Positions 50,075 through 60,461 are shown, numbered from the stretch's first letter. The stretch: 64,000 nucleotides of DNA from Gemmatimonadaceae bacterium (GCA_016742275.1 JACVCD010000019.1:1-64000); one strand, 5' to 3'. Notes: a model not told the origin generated them from the letters alone. Translations and numbers: made by a program.

Positions 50075-52726
50075 ATGACTATGCCTCGCCCCTCCACGCC
50101 GGCTGTCAGCGGGTCGCCGGTCGTGCCAGGTACATCATTGGAAGGATCGTCGGTTTCTGCCGTACCGCGCTGGATCAGCCGCGTGGCAATGGCCGTGGTG
50201 GTTGTGGCGGTATTGGCGACCAGTGCGGATCTGTTGCGACACACGTCGTATCACGCAATCACGCGCGAGGTGATGAGCGTGTCGCGCACACGCGTGATGC
50301 TGGCGTTGCTGCTCACCATCGTGGCGTATCAACTCCTGGTCGGATACGACTACCTGGCGCTTCGTCAGGTTGGTGGCCGGTTGTCACTGGGGCGCACGTG
50401 GTTTGCCTCGACTGTGGCGTACGCCTTGAGTCAGACATTGGGTTTCCCGTTGCTGACGGGTGGCGCTGTTCGGCTCCGTCTGTGGAGTCAGTGGGGATTG
50501 AGCGGGGTGACCATCGCCACTGCTACCGTATTTGTCAGCATCACGTTTGGCCTGGGTGCGGTGCTGCTGGCTGCACTGGCATTGATCAGTGAGCCGGCGT
50601 CTCTGGTGCGAGCGCTGCATTTGCCTGTTGCCGTGGCACGCGCAACCGGTGTGGTATTGCTGCTCGCCGTGTTTGGGTATGTGTGGGCGGCATACAAGCG
50701 TCCCGCATGGCGATGGCCCATGGCGCGATTCAGCATGGAACTGCCGTCTGCGCGTATGGCGATTGCCCAGATTGCGCTCGCATTGGCCGACTGGACGGCG
50801 GCCAGTGCGGTGGTGTGGGTGCTATTGCCTTCGGATCACGCGGTGCCGTTCCTCGGATTTCTCGGTCTGTTCGTGCTGGCGCAGTTGCTGGGTGTGATCA
50901 GCCATGTGCCCGGCGGTGTAGGCGTGTTCGAATCGATCATGCTCATGGGACTGCATGGCCGCGTGGATACCGCATCGCTTACGGCATCCCTGCTGATGTA
51001 TCGCGTGGTGTACTACTGGCTGCCATTCGCACTCGGTGTGCTGGCGCTGGCAGTGTACAGTGCCGTGGCATCTTGGCGTAGTTCATGGGCGCAGTGGTGG
51101 CGTGTATTGCAGCCATTACTCCCGCCGGCACTCGGTATCAGCACATTTCTTGGCGGTGCGCTATTGGTCTTTTCTGGTGCGACGCCCGGTGTGCATGGCC
51201 GCCTGCGAGTGTTGGGGTCCGTTTTACCACTTGGACTCGTGGAGTTTTCGCACTTTGTTGGTAGCATGGCCGGTGTGGCGCTCATGGTGCTGGGTGCCGC
51301 ATTGCGTCGTCGCCTCGATGCAGCGTGGGGTGTGGCTATTGGTGTGCTGGCCATTGGCATTGCCGTTTCGTTGACCAAGGGCCTCGACTGGGAAGAGGCC
51401 TGCATGTTGTCGGTGGTGCTGGTGGCACTGTTGCTTTCACGTGGCGCATTCTATCGGCGGGCCACATTAAGCTGGGATCTTCTCACACCAGGGTGGATTG
51501 CTGCTGTTGCCGGTGTGGTGTTGACGAGTGTGTGGCTGGGTCTGTTCGTGTTTCGACATGTGGACTACACGAACACGCTATGGTGGGAATTCGCCTTCAT
51601 GGGCAATGCGCCGCGCTTTCTGCGCGCCAGTGCTGGTGCGATGGCGTTGTTGATATTCGTGGCCACGTTCTGGTTGTTGCGACCCTCGGCGCGACCTGGT
51701 GCAGCGCCAACTGAATCGGAGGTATCGGAGGCCGCCGCAATTGCAGTTACGGCTCCGACTTCTGTTGGGGCACTCGCTCTGCTCAGCGACAAAGCGCTCA
51801 TTTTCTCGCGGGATCGCGACGCTTTCGTGATGTATGGTGCGGCCGGGAGAAGCTGGATCTCCATGGGCGATCCCGTTGGCTCCGCACGTGGCCAGGCGGA
51901 TGCGGCCTGGCGCTTCTACAACGAAGCGGATCGGGCCGGCGCATGGCCCGTGTTCTATCAAGTCACTGCAAGTCATCTGCCGCTGTATATCGAGCTCGGT
52001 CTCACGATGCTCAAGTTGGGTGAGGAAGCCGTAGTGCCGCTCAAGGCGCACCTCGGGGATGCACCGCCACGCAAGTGGATGCGTCGGGCGCTCAAGGATG
52101 CGGATCATGCAGGGCTGCGCTTTCATCTGGCGATGCCGAACGAAATCCCCGCATTGTTGCCGGAACTCCAGCGTGTGTCCGACAGTTGGCTACGCACGAA
52201 GCACGTACGCGAGAAGGGATTCTCTCTCGGCTATTTTGACGGGACATACCTGCAACACTTCCCACACGCCCTGGTGTACGCGCCGCGTGTGGATGGTGAG
52301 CGACTGGTGGCGTTCTGCAACCTCTGGCATGGTGCACCTGGAAGCGAAATCTCGCCGGATCTCATGCGGCACGCGGCCGATGCGCCACGTGGAACCATGG
52401 ACTTTCTGTTCGTTCGTCTGATGCAGTGGGCGGCGCGCGAAGGATACCAGCGCTTCAATCTCGGTATGGCACCGATGTCTGGTTTGCGGGCCACGGAAGT
52501 CGAACGCGCGGAAGCGAGCCCCTTGTGGTCGCGTGTGGGGACACTGTTGTACGAGCGGGGAGAACCGCTGTACAACTTTCAGGGACTGCGCGCGTTCAAG
52601 GAAAAGTTCGAACCTGAATGGGAGCCACGCTTTCTTGCGGCACCTGGAGGATTGGTCTTGCCGCGCGCGCTATCGAATGTGGCCCAGCTCATTGCTGGTG
52701 GCATGACTGGTCTGGTCATGCGATGA
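50075..52726 (+). CDS. mprF: Bifunctional lysyl-phosphatidylglycerol flippase/synthase
   Basis: 883 residues. The first part (about 35-530) has 13-14 hydrophobic helices of the MprF flippase, and the second (about 560-870) is the DUF2156 aminoacyl-tRNA:phosphatidylglycerol transferase: SDKALIFSRDRDAFVMYGAAGRSWISMGDPVG, RAGAWPVFYQVT, FNLGMAPMSGL and LYNFQGLRAFKEKFEPEW. MprF adds lysine or another amino acid to phosphatidylglycerol in the inner membrane and turns it outward, lowering anionic charge and raising tolerance to cationic peptides and acid. Length is standard. Divergent from the AcvB/VirJ-like gene. Confidence 0.93.
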   Translation: MTMPRPSTPAVSGSPVVPGTSLEGSSVSAVPRWISRVAMAVVVVAVLATSADLLRHTSYHAITREVMSVSRTRVMLALLLTIVAYQLLVGYDYLALRQVGGRLSLGRTWFASTVAYALSQTLGFPLLTGGAVRLRLWSQWGLSGVTIATATVFVSITFGLGAVLLAALALISEPASLVRALHLPVAVARATGVVLLLAVFGYVWAAYKRPAWRWPMARFSMELPSARMAIAQIALALADWTAASAVVWVLLPSDHAVPFLGFLGLFVLAQLLGVISHVPGGVGVFESIMLMGLHGRVDTASLTASLLMYRVVYYWLPFALGVLALAVYSAVASWRSSWAQWWRVLQPLLPPALGISTFLGGALLVFSGATPGVHGRLRVLGSVLPLGLVEFSHFVGSMAGVALMVLGAALRRRLDAAWGVAIGVLAIGIAVSLTKGLDWEEACMLSVVLVALLLSRGAFYRRATLSWDLLTPGWIAAVAGVVLTSVWLGLFVFRHVDYTNTLWWEFAFMGNAPRFLRASAGAMALLIFVATFWLLRPSARPGAAPTESEVSEAAAIAVTAPTSVGALALLSDKALIFSRDRDAFVMYGAAGRSWISMGDPVGSARGQADAAWRFYNEADRAGAWPVFYQVTASHLPLYIELGLTMLKLGEEAVVPLKAHLGDAPPRKWMRRALKDADHAGLRFHLAMPNEIPALLPELQRVSDSWLRTKHVREKGFSLGYFDGTYLQHFPHALVYAPRVDGERLVAFCNLWHGAPGSEISPDLMRHAADAPRGTMDFLFVRLMQWAAREGYQRFNLGMAPMSGLRATEVERAEASPLWSRVGTLLYERGEPLYNFQGLRAFKEKFEPEWEPRFLAAPGGLVLPRALSNVAQLIAGGMTGLVMR

Positions 52727-52741
52727 GACACCCAATACAAC

Positions 52742-52769
52742 GCCCCCGGACCATTGCTGATCCGGGGGC
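52742..52769. terminator. Bidirectional hairpin between convergent genes
   Basis: GCCCCCGGA (52742-52750) pairs perfectly with TCCGGGGGC (52761-52769), loop 10 nt, just after mprF (stop at 52726) and before the end of the small Lys-rich gene. The + strand tail is AAAACC, so the T-rich flank is on the minus-strand 5' side; a pure hairpin terminator is likely for both directions. Confidence 0.6.
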
Positions 52770-52801
52770 AAAACCTACCGCTTCACGACACCAGCCATGT
52801 G

Positions 52802-53059
52802 TTACATGGGGGGCTTCTTGTTCGCCGGCATGTGCGAAGCAGTAGGCTTGGCCGAATCAGTCTTGCTCTTCGGCGCCTGATGCGTGGTCGCAGGGGCACC
52901 CTTGGTCGCTGCGGCGGCGGTCTTGGCGTGGGTTCCAGCCTTGGTCGAGTCGTGCTTGGCCGGGACGGTCTGTGCCGGCTTGGCCGGCGACTGCGCATTG
53001 ATCGCACCGGTCGCGAGCACGGCAGACAGGATGGCCGGAACGAGCAGACGGGTACGCAT
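52802..53059 (-). CDS. Small secreted Lys/Ala/Thr/Pro-rich protein
   Basis: 85 residues: signal peptide (about 1-23, ending INAQ) and a mature region of Lys, Ala, Thr and Pro with several His, lacking any fold. Its composition and size recall the acid-shock protein Asr of enterics, a periplasmic basic protein induced at low pH. Homology cannot be claimed because low-complexity sequence matches easily. GAGG precedes the ATG at 53059. Divergent from the two-component system, which may control it. Confidence 0.6.
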   Translation of the reverse strand: MRTRLLVPAILSAVLATGAINAQSPAKPAQTVPAKHDSTKAGTHAKTAAAATKGAPATTHQAPKSKTDSAKPTASHMPANKKPPM

Positions 53060-53210
53060 AGTGATATCCTCGATTGGCTTGAGTTTCACTCACCGGAATG
53101 GTGGGTGCGGTGCCGTGGTGAGAGGTCTTGTATGGGACATCGCCTCGGGCACTCGCATGGAAGGTGGGATGGGCAACCTGACGGACACATAACACCGGAG
53201 ACCCCGCTTC

Positions 53211-53894
53211 ATGCGGCTGCTTATTGCCGAGGATGACCTGCGTTTGCAGGACCTGCTGGCGCGCGCGCTTCGAGAGCAGGGTTATGCTGTGGACGCCATG
53301 GCCGATGGACAGGAAGCTCAAGTAGAAGCTTTGGTCAATGAATACGACGCCATCATTCTCGATGTGATGTTGCCGCGTCGCAGTGGTCTTGAGGTGTGCC
53401 GCGAACTGCGTCGACGTGGTCTACGCGTTCCGATTCTGATTCTGACAGCGCGTGATGGCGTGCAGGATCGCGTCGACGGGCTCGACAGCGGAGCGGATGA
53501 CTATCTGATCAAGCCGTTCGAGTTGCCGGAATTGCTGGCTCGTGTGCGGGCACTCCTGCGTCGGGCCCCGACACTGGTGGAAGAGACTCACGCGATCGAC
53601 GACTTGCTGGTGGATACACGTCGCCAGATCGCGACGCGGGCGGGGCGCGAGCTCGGGCTCACCACACGTGAGTTCGCGTTGCTGGCGTATCTCGCGCGTC
53701 ATGCGGGTCGTGTCGTTGGGCGAGCCGAAATCATGGAGCATGTATGGGATGCAAACCATGATCCGGCATCCAATGCGCTTGAGGTGTACATCGGTCGCAT
53801 TCGCCGGAAGCTCGAGCTGCCGGGAGAACGTGCGTTGCTGCATACCCGTCGTGGCGCCGGATATCAGTTGTCATCATCCGAAGGCCAGCGCTGA
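53211..53894 (+). CDS. OmpR-family response regulator
   Basis: 227 residues. Receiver domain (about 1-118) with phosphorylatable Asp51 (AIILDVMLP), acidic pocket EDD at 7-9 and Lys101 (LIKPF); winged-helix DNA-binding domain (about 130-225) ending RRGAGYQL. CGGAGA lies 9 bp before the ATG. The stop and the kinase ATG share one base (TGATG), so the pair is co-translated. Confidence 0.95.
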   Translation: MRLLIAEDDLRLQDLLARALREQGYAVDAMADGQEAQVEALVNEYDAIILDVMLPRRSGLEVCRELRRRGLRVPILILTARDGVQDRVDGLDSGADDYLIKPFELPELLARVRALLRRAPTLVEETHAIDDLLVDTRRQIATRAGRELGLTTREFALLAYLARHAGRVVGRAEIMEHVWDANHDPASNALEVYIGRIRRKLELPGERALLHTRRGAGYQLSSSEGQR

Positions 53895-55435
53895 TGCTGG
53901 GCTTGACGCTGCGTGCGCGGTTGGCGGTCTGGTCCATCCTGATTGTCGCGGTGGGCTGTACGCTGCTTGGCGTTGTGGCGGATCGTGCGTTGCATCGTTT
54001 GGCGCTGGCAGATACGGACGCGCTATTGCTCGACGCCGCGACCGCGGTGCGTGCCTCCTGGACGTTGGCAGCGACTGATAGCTCGCCACCGGATGCTGCG
54101 TCGGCTCCTCCGTCGTCGCCATGGGAGCGCGCCACGGCATCAGCGCTGGCCAATCATCGCTATCGCGATATCACCGTGCTGATCGCACGTGGCTATTCCG
54201 GTGGGGCCGATACGACTGTTCCTGCGGTACTTGGAATGACTGAGGCGCGGGACTCGATTGCGCGCACGTCAGCTGCTGAGCAGTGGTGGCCACCACTCTG
54301 GGACGCTGCGCGGGAAACCATTGGGGATGCTGCCGGGGATACCGTGTCGGTGTCTCAGGATCATGCCTATCGTGCCGTGGTCCTGCAGGACTCCCGTGAT
54401 GACGGTGTGCTGATCACGGTGGCAGTGCAGTCGACCGCGCGGCAGCAGATCGTGCTTGGACGGATGCGTCTCGTACTTATAGTGGGCAGTGTCCTGGCCA
54501 CACTGGCAGCGGCACTTGGAGCGTGGGCGCTGGCAGGCGCGAGCCTTCGGCCTGTCGAGACCATGCGGCAAGCCGCTCAGGACATTTCCTCTCGAACATT
54601 GCACGCCAGATTGCCGGTGCCAGCGCAGCGCGATGAATTGGCACGCTTGGCGGAGACTTTCAATGCGCTGCTCACGCGTATCGAATCGGCGTTTGCGTTA
54701 CATCAGCAATTCACTGCCGATGCATCACACGAGCTGAGAACGCCCGTGGCGGTGATCACAGGGGAAAGTGCACTGGCGCTCGCCGAGCCGCGCGATGCCG
54801 ATGCGTATCAGCGGGCGCTTCGTATCATTGATAGCGAAGGTCAAAGATTGCGCGGCATTGTGGATGACCTTTTCCTTCTGGCGCGAGGAGATGCGGGCCA
54901 GCGCATGGTACAACCTGGGGCGCTCTATCTTGAAGAGCTGGTCAGCGATTGCACCGCCGCCATGATGTCGCGTGCACGCGCGCACGAGCTGGTGCTCGAG
55001 TACAGCCCAACCAGCGAAGTGCCTCTGCGGGGAGATGGCGTGCTGCTCGCGCGCGCCATCATGAACCTGCTCGACAATGCCATCAAGTACACACCGTCCG
55101 GCGGTCGTATTCAGGTCCTCTGCGAAGCCACGTCTTCCGGTGGTGCGCTTGTGGACGTGATTGACGACGGGCCCGGTATTCCGGTTGCTGATCGCGAGCA
55201 CATCTTCGATCGATTCTATCGGGTGAATGCAAATGCGGTGAACGCAAACGCGCCAACTGGTCCGGCTCCCTCCGGTGCCGGGCTTGGCTTGCCCATCGCG
55301 CGCCGTATTGTGGAAGCGCACGGTGGTACGCTTGAACTTGTCACCACATCAGATACGGGGAGCCACTTCGTGATACGCCTGCCAGCGACTCCGCTGCCAT
55401 TGGTCGGCGAAACACTCAGGGACGTCGCACATTGA
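53894..55435 (+). CDS. Sensor histidine kinase
   Basis: 513 residues, EnvZ/QseC-type. TM1 at about 8-30, a long periplasmic domain (about 32-195) without recognised fold, TM2 at about 192-215, HAMP to about 265, HisKA with His279 (ADASHELRTP), then HATPase with N-box NLLDNAIKY, DDGPGIP and GAGLGLPIARRI. It should phosphorylate the response regulator immediately upstream. A duplicated VNANAVNANA before the G2 box is an odd spacer. Confidence 0.93.
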   Translation: MLGLTLRARLAVWSILIVAVGCTLLGVVADRALHRLALADTDALLLDAATAVRASWTLAATDSSPPDAASAPPSSPWERATASALANHRYRDITVLIARGYSGGADTTVPAVLGMTEARDSIARTSAAEQWWPPLWDAARETIGDAAGDTVSVSQDHAYRAVVLQDSRDDGVLITVAVQSTARQQIVLGRMRLVLIVGSVLATLAAALGAWALAGASLRPVETMRQAAQDISSRTLHARLPVPAQRDELARLAETFNALLTRIESAFALHQQFTADASHELRTPVAVITGESALALAEPRDADAYQRALRIIDSEGQRLRGIVDDLFLLARGDAGQRMVQPGALYLEELVSDCTAAMMSRARAHELVLEYSPTSEVPLRGDGVLLARAIMNLLDNAIKYTPSGGRIQVLCEATSSGGALVDVIDDGPGIPVADREHIFDRFYRVNANAVNANAPTGPAPSGAGLGLPIARRIVEAHGGTLELVTTSDTGSHFVIRLPATPLPLVGETLRDVAH

Positions 55436-55551
55436 GCACGCTTAATAGCCTTCTGTCCCATGCACGGTTTTTCGCCTTGCCACCCTGTGATGGGGAGAGC
55501 GAAAATATCGCAGATGCTGCTGTTCTCCGATTCCCCGTGCCCGAGTTCTCC

Positions 55552-56115
55552 ATGATCCGAAAGGCCACTGATCGTATTGCGCAACTGCTGATGGCACCGC
55601 GCTCTTCTGTTCGGATGTTCGCTGCCGCTGCGACCACTTTGGCGCTCACATTGGGAGCTACGGATGTGCGCGCGCAAGCCGCGCACTCAGGACATCAAGG
55701 AGGGGCCGACCATGCGGCAATCATGGCCGTGGTTCAAAAGCTGTTCGATGGGATGCGCAAAGGTGATTCCACGATGGTCCGTTCGGTCTTCGCGCCGAAC
55801 GTTCGTATGATCACGGTCGCGCCGCGGCAGGGCGTGATGACAGCCAGTGTCACCAATGGTGCCGACAGTTTCGCGAAGGCCGTTGGTACGCCGCACACGG
55901 AAGTGTGGGATGAGCGTATTGCCAACGAAAAGGTGTTCGTTGACGGCGCGCTGGCGTCGGTGTGGGTGGACTACGCATTTTTCCGCGGTACCACGTTCTC
56001 ACATTGTGGCGTGGACCACTTCCTTCTCACCAAGAGCGACGCCGGGGCGTGGACTATCCTCGAACTGGCGGACACGCGTCGCAACACGGGGTGCGAGCAA
56101 TGGACGAAGAAATAA
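55552..56115 (+). CDS. Secreted NTF2-like protein
   Basis: 187 residues; a signal sequence (about 20-45, FAAAATTLALTLGATDVRAQA) is preceded by a charged N-terminus, so a start at an internal ATG (RMFAAAATT) is also possible. The mature region is NTF2-like: MAVVQKLFDGMRKGDSTMVRSVFAPNVRMITV and ASVWVDYAFFRGTTFSHCGVDHFLL. Its relatives are lumazine-binding-like proteins of unknown function. It begins 116 bp after the kinase and may belong to that regulon. Confidence 0.65.
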   Translation: MIRKATDRIAQLLMAPRSSVRMFAAAATTLALTLGATDVRAQAAHSGHQGGADHAAIMAVVQKLFDGMRKGDSTMVRSVFAPNVRMITVAPRQGVMTASVTNGADSFAKAVGTPHTEVWDERIANEKVFVDGALASVWVDYAFFRGTTFSHCGVDHFLLTKSDAGAWTILELADTRRNTGCEQWTKK

Positions 56116-56138
56116 CGCCGTAAAGCGGCCGTACAGCG

Positions 56139-58403
56139 TCAGTCTTTCCCCACGACCTTCTTGCCGTCCAGTACGTCGCGCACTTTGTGCAACAGACTGG
56201 CGCGCGAGAAGGGCTTGGGGAGGAATGCCACTTGCCGGGCCGCAATGTCGGCCACCAATGCATCGTCATCGGCATAGCCACTCACGAAGAGCACTCGCAG
56301 CTCCGGCCGACGACGGGTGAGTTCGCGCACCAGCTCCGGCCCTGACATGCCAGGCATCACCACATCGCTGATCACCATGTCAAAGTGCTGCGTTTCGAAG
56401 CGCGTCAGTGCATCACGCGCTCCAATGGCTGACTCCACCGCGTAGCCCGCTTGCTGCAGCAAACGCTCAGCGATCTTGGCGACGGCCGGCTCGTCGTCCA
56501 CGACCAGCAAGCGCTCCTGGCCAGGCGGTGGCAACTCCTCTGCTGCGCGTTCCTCGGCGTCGGCAGGCCGATCGAGTTCCGGCAACATGACACGCAATGT
56601 GGTGCCCACGCCGGGAGCGCTTTCCACTGACATGGCACCACCGGCCTGTTTCACGATGCCGTAGGCAATGGCGAGGCCAAGGCCCGTACCACGCCCGCGC
56701 TCCTTGGTCGTGAAGAATGGCTCGAAGACACGATCGAGCACTTCCTTCGGGATGCCGTCGCCACTGTCGCGTGCGGTATAGCACACGTAGTTGCCAGGCT
56801 CGATGCCGAGTGGGGAGCCCGCATGCACCTGCAGTCGTGAGACACTGATGTAGAACTCGCCGCCGCGCGGCATGGCGTCTCGCGCATTGGTGGCCAGGTT
56901 CATCAACACCTGCTCGAGACGGCCCGGATCCACACGAATGCTGCCGGTGCGATCGTCGTACTGGCTCGTGAACGTGATGCTTTCGCCAAGCACACGTGCA
57001 ATCAAGCGTTCGATGCCACGCACGATGTCGTTCGGATTGACGAGGCGTGGCTCGACAACCTGTTGACGACTGAAGACGAGAATCTGCCGCGTCAAATCCG
57101 CTGCACGGCGAGCCGCGTCGATCGTGTGATCGATTTCGGTGCGCGCTTCATGCCCTACCGGTACGATTTCTCGTGCCAGTTCAGCGTGCCCGAGAATGGA
57201 CGAGAGGTAGTTGTTGAAATCGTGCGCAATGCCGCCGGCAAACGAACCAAGCGCTTCGAGTTTCTGCGCCTCGCGCAATCGATCCTGCGATGCAGTGAGC
57301 GCTGCTTCGCGATCGACAATGGCGTCGGCCATGGCGTTGAAGGTGCGTGCCAGTTCACCGACTTCGTCATCGGATGAAAGCTGCGAACGCCGCCGCATGT
57401 CGCCTTCGGAAATCGCTCGTGCGTCAAGCGTGAGCGATTCGATCGGTGTGAGCAGACGCGCGGTGACCCAGTAGGCCACGAACACAACGACAAGCCCGCC
57501 GAGAATGCCGATGGCCAGGTCGTACACGAACTGCAAACGCGCAGCGCGAAACACCTCGGAGACCGGAATGCCGACATAGGCACGCCAACCGATGGAGCGC
57601 AGGTACTCGGAACCGAACAGTCGATCAACGTGGTCGATATCGCTTGGCACGATGGTGTCGGTGCCAACGGGCTGTTCGGCCTGACCACGCACCGAGAAAC
57701 CCGGAAACATCTTGCCGATCCACCGGTCGCTGTCGAGCGTGCGGACAATGATACGACCGTTAGCATTGAGGACCGTGAGCACAGAACCGGGCGGCAGCCG
57801 GCGCGCCATCTGCACCCCTTCCAGTGAATCCACCAGAATGGATGCGCCGACATAACCCTTGGGCTGTCCGGTGCGCTGGTCGGTGATGGGCGCAATGAAC
57901 GGCATGATGCGCACGGAGTCCGGCAGGGCTCGTGAGCGGACCGGGTCTCCGACGGTAAAGCGCTGTGTGCGCGCGACCTCCTGGAAGTACGGACGGTCGG
58001 AGATGTTCATCGCCGCGCGGCCGGCCGGGAGGATGCGCGCCGCGCCTAATACCTGACCCGCTGTATCGGCCAGAAAAAGATTGGAGTACGGCGCGACCAT
58101 GCGGTCATGCAGGACACGCAGCACCGAGTCGGTGACCGACGCTGGCGCATTGAGATCCACTACGTAATGCAGACTTTGCAGCAGCGTCTGGACCTGACCG
58201 ATCTGCGCGTCGAGCGCACGGGTCACCGCCTGCGCATTGTCCGATGCACGCTCACCAATCAGTCGCTGCTCGGCGAGTTGCCGATCGCGTGCGCGAAGCC
58301 ACGCCAGCAACGCAAACGCGATGGCGACAAAAACCGCCACCGCGCGCATACGAGCCCGCAGACTGGCCCGGCGCGGAGCAGGCGATTTTGGTGCTGAGGA
58401 CAT
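56139..58403 (-). CDS. Hybrid sensor histidine kinase with periplasmic CACHE-type domain
   Basis: 754 residues. TM1 (about 20-37), a periplasmic sensing domain (about 40-290) with SDRPYFQEV and [15 protein letters not shown] typical of double CACHE, TM2 (about 293-313), HAMP (315-368), HisKA with His394 ([16 protein letters not shown]), HATPase ([31 protein letters not shown]) and a C-terminal receiver (about 632-754, [12 protein letters not shown]). The HDFNN form of the kinase motif usually signals to other receivers through the fused domain. The ATG at 58403 is the start of the soluble N-terminus; a start at 58487 would read through a hairpin. Confidence 0.92.
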   Translation of the reverse strand: MSSAPKSPAPRRASLRARMRAVAVFVAIAFALLAWLRARDRQLAEQRLIGERASDNAQAVTRALDAQIGQVQTLLQSLHYVVDLNAPASVTDSVLRVLHDRMVAPYSNLFLADTAGQVLGAARILPAGRAAMNISDRPYFQEVARTQRFTVGDPVRSRALPDSVRIMPFIAPITDQRTGQPKGYVGASILVDSLEGVQMARRLPPGSVLTVLNANGRIIVRTLDSDRWIGKMFPGFSVRGQAEQPVGTDTIVPSDIDHVDRLFGSEYLRSIGWRAYVGIPVSEVFRAARLQFVYDLAIGILGGLVVVFVAYWVTARLLTPIESLTLDARAISEGDMRRRSQLSSDDEVGELARTFNAMADAIVDREAALTASQDRLREAQKLEALGSFAGGIAHDFNNYLSSILGHAELAREIVPVGHEARTEIDHTIDAARRAADLTRQILVFSRQQVVEPRLVNPNDIVRGIERLIARVLGESITFTSQYDDRTGSIRVDPGRLEQVLMNLATNARDAMPRGGEFYISVSRLQVHAGSPLGIEPGNYVCYTARDSGDGIPKEVLDRVFEPFFTTKERGRGTGLGLAIAYGIVKQAGGAMSVESAPGVGTTLRVMLPELDRPADAEERAAEELPPPGQERLLVVDDEPAVAKIAERLLQQAGYAVESAIGARDALTRFETQHFDMVISDVVMPGMSGPELVRELTRRRPELRVLFVSGYADDDALVADIAARQVAFLPKPFSRASLLHKVRDVLDGKKVVGKD

Positions 58404-58428
58404 CGCCGAATCCGGCTGGGAGACTAAA

Positions 58429-58460
58429 GCGGCCACCCCCGAAACGTAGGAAGTGGCCGC
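58429..58460 (-). terminator. Hairpin between M28 peptidase and hybrid kinase
   Basis: GCGGCCAC (58429-58436) pairs with GTGGCCGC (58453-58460), loop 16 nt, followed on the minus strand by TTTAGTC. It lies between the peptidase stop (58542) and the kinase start (58403), so it probably ends the peptidase transcript. Confidence 0.5.
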
Positions 58461-58541
58461 TGGCCCCGCGAGGGGGACGTCTGGCACGGATTGCCCGAAT
58501 AGGCGCTGCGGGGCGGGATCTGGCCCGAATTCCCCTCGGCC

Positions 58542-60461
58542 TTAGCGCCCGCAGGTGGGCATGGTCGGGTCGGGACCCGCAATGGCGGGTTTGTCCGGCC
58601 GGTTGGCCACGCCCGTCATGACGGCATGGACAAACCGCCCCAGGCGAGCCGAGTGATCGTAGTCGATGTACTGCGGTTCGTCGGTGTGCTGGTGGTAATC
58701 CACCGCGTATCCGAGGGACATGTACACCACGGGAATGTCCTTGCGGACATAGTTCACCTGGTCGCTTCGGCAGAACCGATTGAGCGGATTGGCCGGAACA
58801 TCCCAGGTCTTGTCGATGGACATGGGCTCGGGGATGTTGGAATTGACCGAGTCGATGATGTCGCCAAACTCGCGCGACAGGCGACGGGCGCCCAGCATCT
58901 GCACCGAGGCCGGTCCACCGTACTTGACCTGCCAGTTCTTGCCCTTGCCCACCATGTCCATGTTGTGGGCCGCCACGATCTTTTCGAGCGGGATCGTGGG
59001 GTTGTCGGTGAACCAGCGCGAGCCGAGCAGGCCGCGTTCTTCGCCCTGGTGAGATACGAAGACGATGGAGCGCGCCGGCTTCTGCTTGGCAAACTGTTCG
59101 GCGATTTCGAGCATGACCACGGTGCCCGAACCATCGTCATCGGCACCATTCATGATGCTGTCGCGGCGCGGCGCACGGACCGAGCGGGCGATGGCAATGA
59201 GTGAGTCGATACGGGCCTGCTGTGCGGCGGTGGGCACGCACACCGGATCGTTGGCGCCCTGACGACGCACGACCATGTTGTACGCGCGCACGGAGTCGTG
59301 ATCGACGACGACCGGATTGACGCCCACGTGATCGTTATGCGCGCCCACGAGCACGTACTCGCTTTTGAGCGTGGGGTCGCTGCCCGGCAGCATCGCAATC
59401 ACATTGCGGGCGGGTGTGCTCGACATGCGCCATCCGTGCTGCCACGACGCGCTGATGTTTTGACCCGTTGTTCCGACCGTGACCTGCGCGATGGGCTTGC
59501 CGAAGAGTTGTTCGGCGATGGCGCGCGAGATCGTGGCAGCGGCTGGTGCATTGGCGTTGAGCGCCTGTGCGGGGCGCATGCCCATGGGCTGCGCAAAGGC
59601 CGTGTTCCGAGCGGTGGCCGACATGTCATCGAGACCGATGACCAGCACTCCCGCTGCGCCGATGCGCTCGGGACGGAGATCGCGCACACCCACGGGTAGG
59701 GGGCGACGCGCCGGCGGAGCGGTGGGGTTGGCACGCTGACGTGCTTCTTCGGCAATGGAGGCGTTGGCGCCGAACTTGTCGGGCACATCACTGCAGCTCA
59801 CGAAGCTCACGGGGGCGCCGGTGCTTGCTGCAACGGCAGCGCCGGCTGTCGGGGCGGTGAACACGAGCACCTTGCCCTTCATCGCGTTGGCATCGAGCGC
59901 CACGGTGGTATCGCCATAGGTGCCGGCAAACACCACCTGCACATCGTTCAGCGCGGCGCGTGATCCGACGCCGTTGGTGGCCGTCGGACCCTGCGGCACC
60001 CAGTCGGTCTTCTGGCGCAATGTCTGCGATCCGATCCGCAGCGTGGCGCTGCTGCTGTCGATGCCGATCGGACCGTAGGGCATCACCTGGAAGAACGTGC
60101 CACTGTCGCCGGCCGGCATGAGGCCTAGACGACGGAATTCGCGGGCGATGTACTCGGTGCCTTTGAAATTGCCTGGCTCACCCATGGCACGACCGCGCAT
60201 GGAGTCGGCGGCCAACTGATAGAGACGCGTGCGCAGATCGTTGGCCGTAATGCCAGCCACTGTTGGGCGCGGCGCCCAGGTACGCGGGCCTTCGTCCGAC
60301 CATACGGTGCCGGCGGCCTTGTTGGGAGCCACCAAGACGCTGATCGGCGTGGGCAGCTTGCCTCCCTGAGCGCCGAGTGCTGTGGCCACGGTGAGGGAGA
60401 GTACGCCGACCGAGAGGCCAGCGGAGAGCGCGCCCAGCGGCCGCGCACGCAGTGATGTCAC
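58542..60461 (-). CDS. Exported M28-family metallopeptidase
   Basis: 639 residues with a signal peptide ending TALGAQ. A protease-associated insertion is visible around GKVLVFTAPTAGAAVAA and ERIGAAGVLVIGLDD. The M28 zinc site shows as VGAHNDHVG, DDDGSGTVVMLEIAEQFAKQ with the Asp and then VSHQGEERGLLGSRW (catalytic Glu pair), plus the late H in DYHQHTDEPQYIDYD. Such exported aminopeptidases supply amino acids. GTG at 60461 is preferred, with GAGG upstream; a TTG 11 codons earlier lacks support. Confidence 0.88.
   Translation of the reverse strand: MTSLRARPLGALSAGLSVGVLSLTVATALGAQGGKLPTPISVLVAPNKAAGTVWSDEGPRTWAPRPTVAGITANDLRTRLYQLAADSMRGRAMGEPGNFKGTEYIAREFRRLGLMPAGDSGTFFQVMPYGPIGIDSSSATLRIGSQTLRQKTDWVPQGPTATNGVGSRAALNDVQVVFAGTYGDTTVALDANAMKGKVLVFTAPTAGAAVAASTGAPVSFVSCSDVPDKFGANASIAEEARQRANPTAPPARRPLPVGVRDLRPERIGAAGVLVIGLDDMSATARNTAFAQPMGMRPAQALNANAPAAATISRAIAEQLFGKPIAQVTVGTTGQNISASWQHGWRMSSTPARNVIAMLPGSDPTLKSEYVLVGAHNDHVGVNPVVVDHDSVRAYNMVVRRQGANDPVCVPTAAQQARIDSLIAIARSVRAPRRDSIMNGADDDGSGTVVMLEIAEQFAKQKPARSIVFVSHQGEERGLLGSRWFTDNPTIPLEKIVAAHNMDMVGKGKNWQVKYGGPASVQMLGARRLSREFGDIIDSVNSNIPEPMSIDKTWDVPANPLNRFCRSDQVNYVRKDIPVVYMSLGYAVDYHQHTDEPQYIDYDHSARLGRFVHAVMTGVANRPDKPAIAGPDPTMPTCGR

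Noticed and set aside
56113-56135. CGTAAAGCGGCCGTAC after the NTF2-like gene as a further GCGTAAAG copy.
   Set aside because: Only seven bases match and no other landmark of the element is present.
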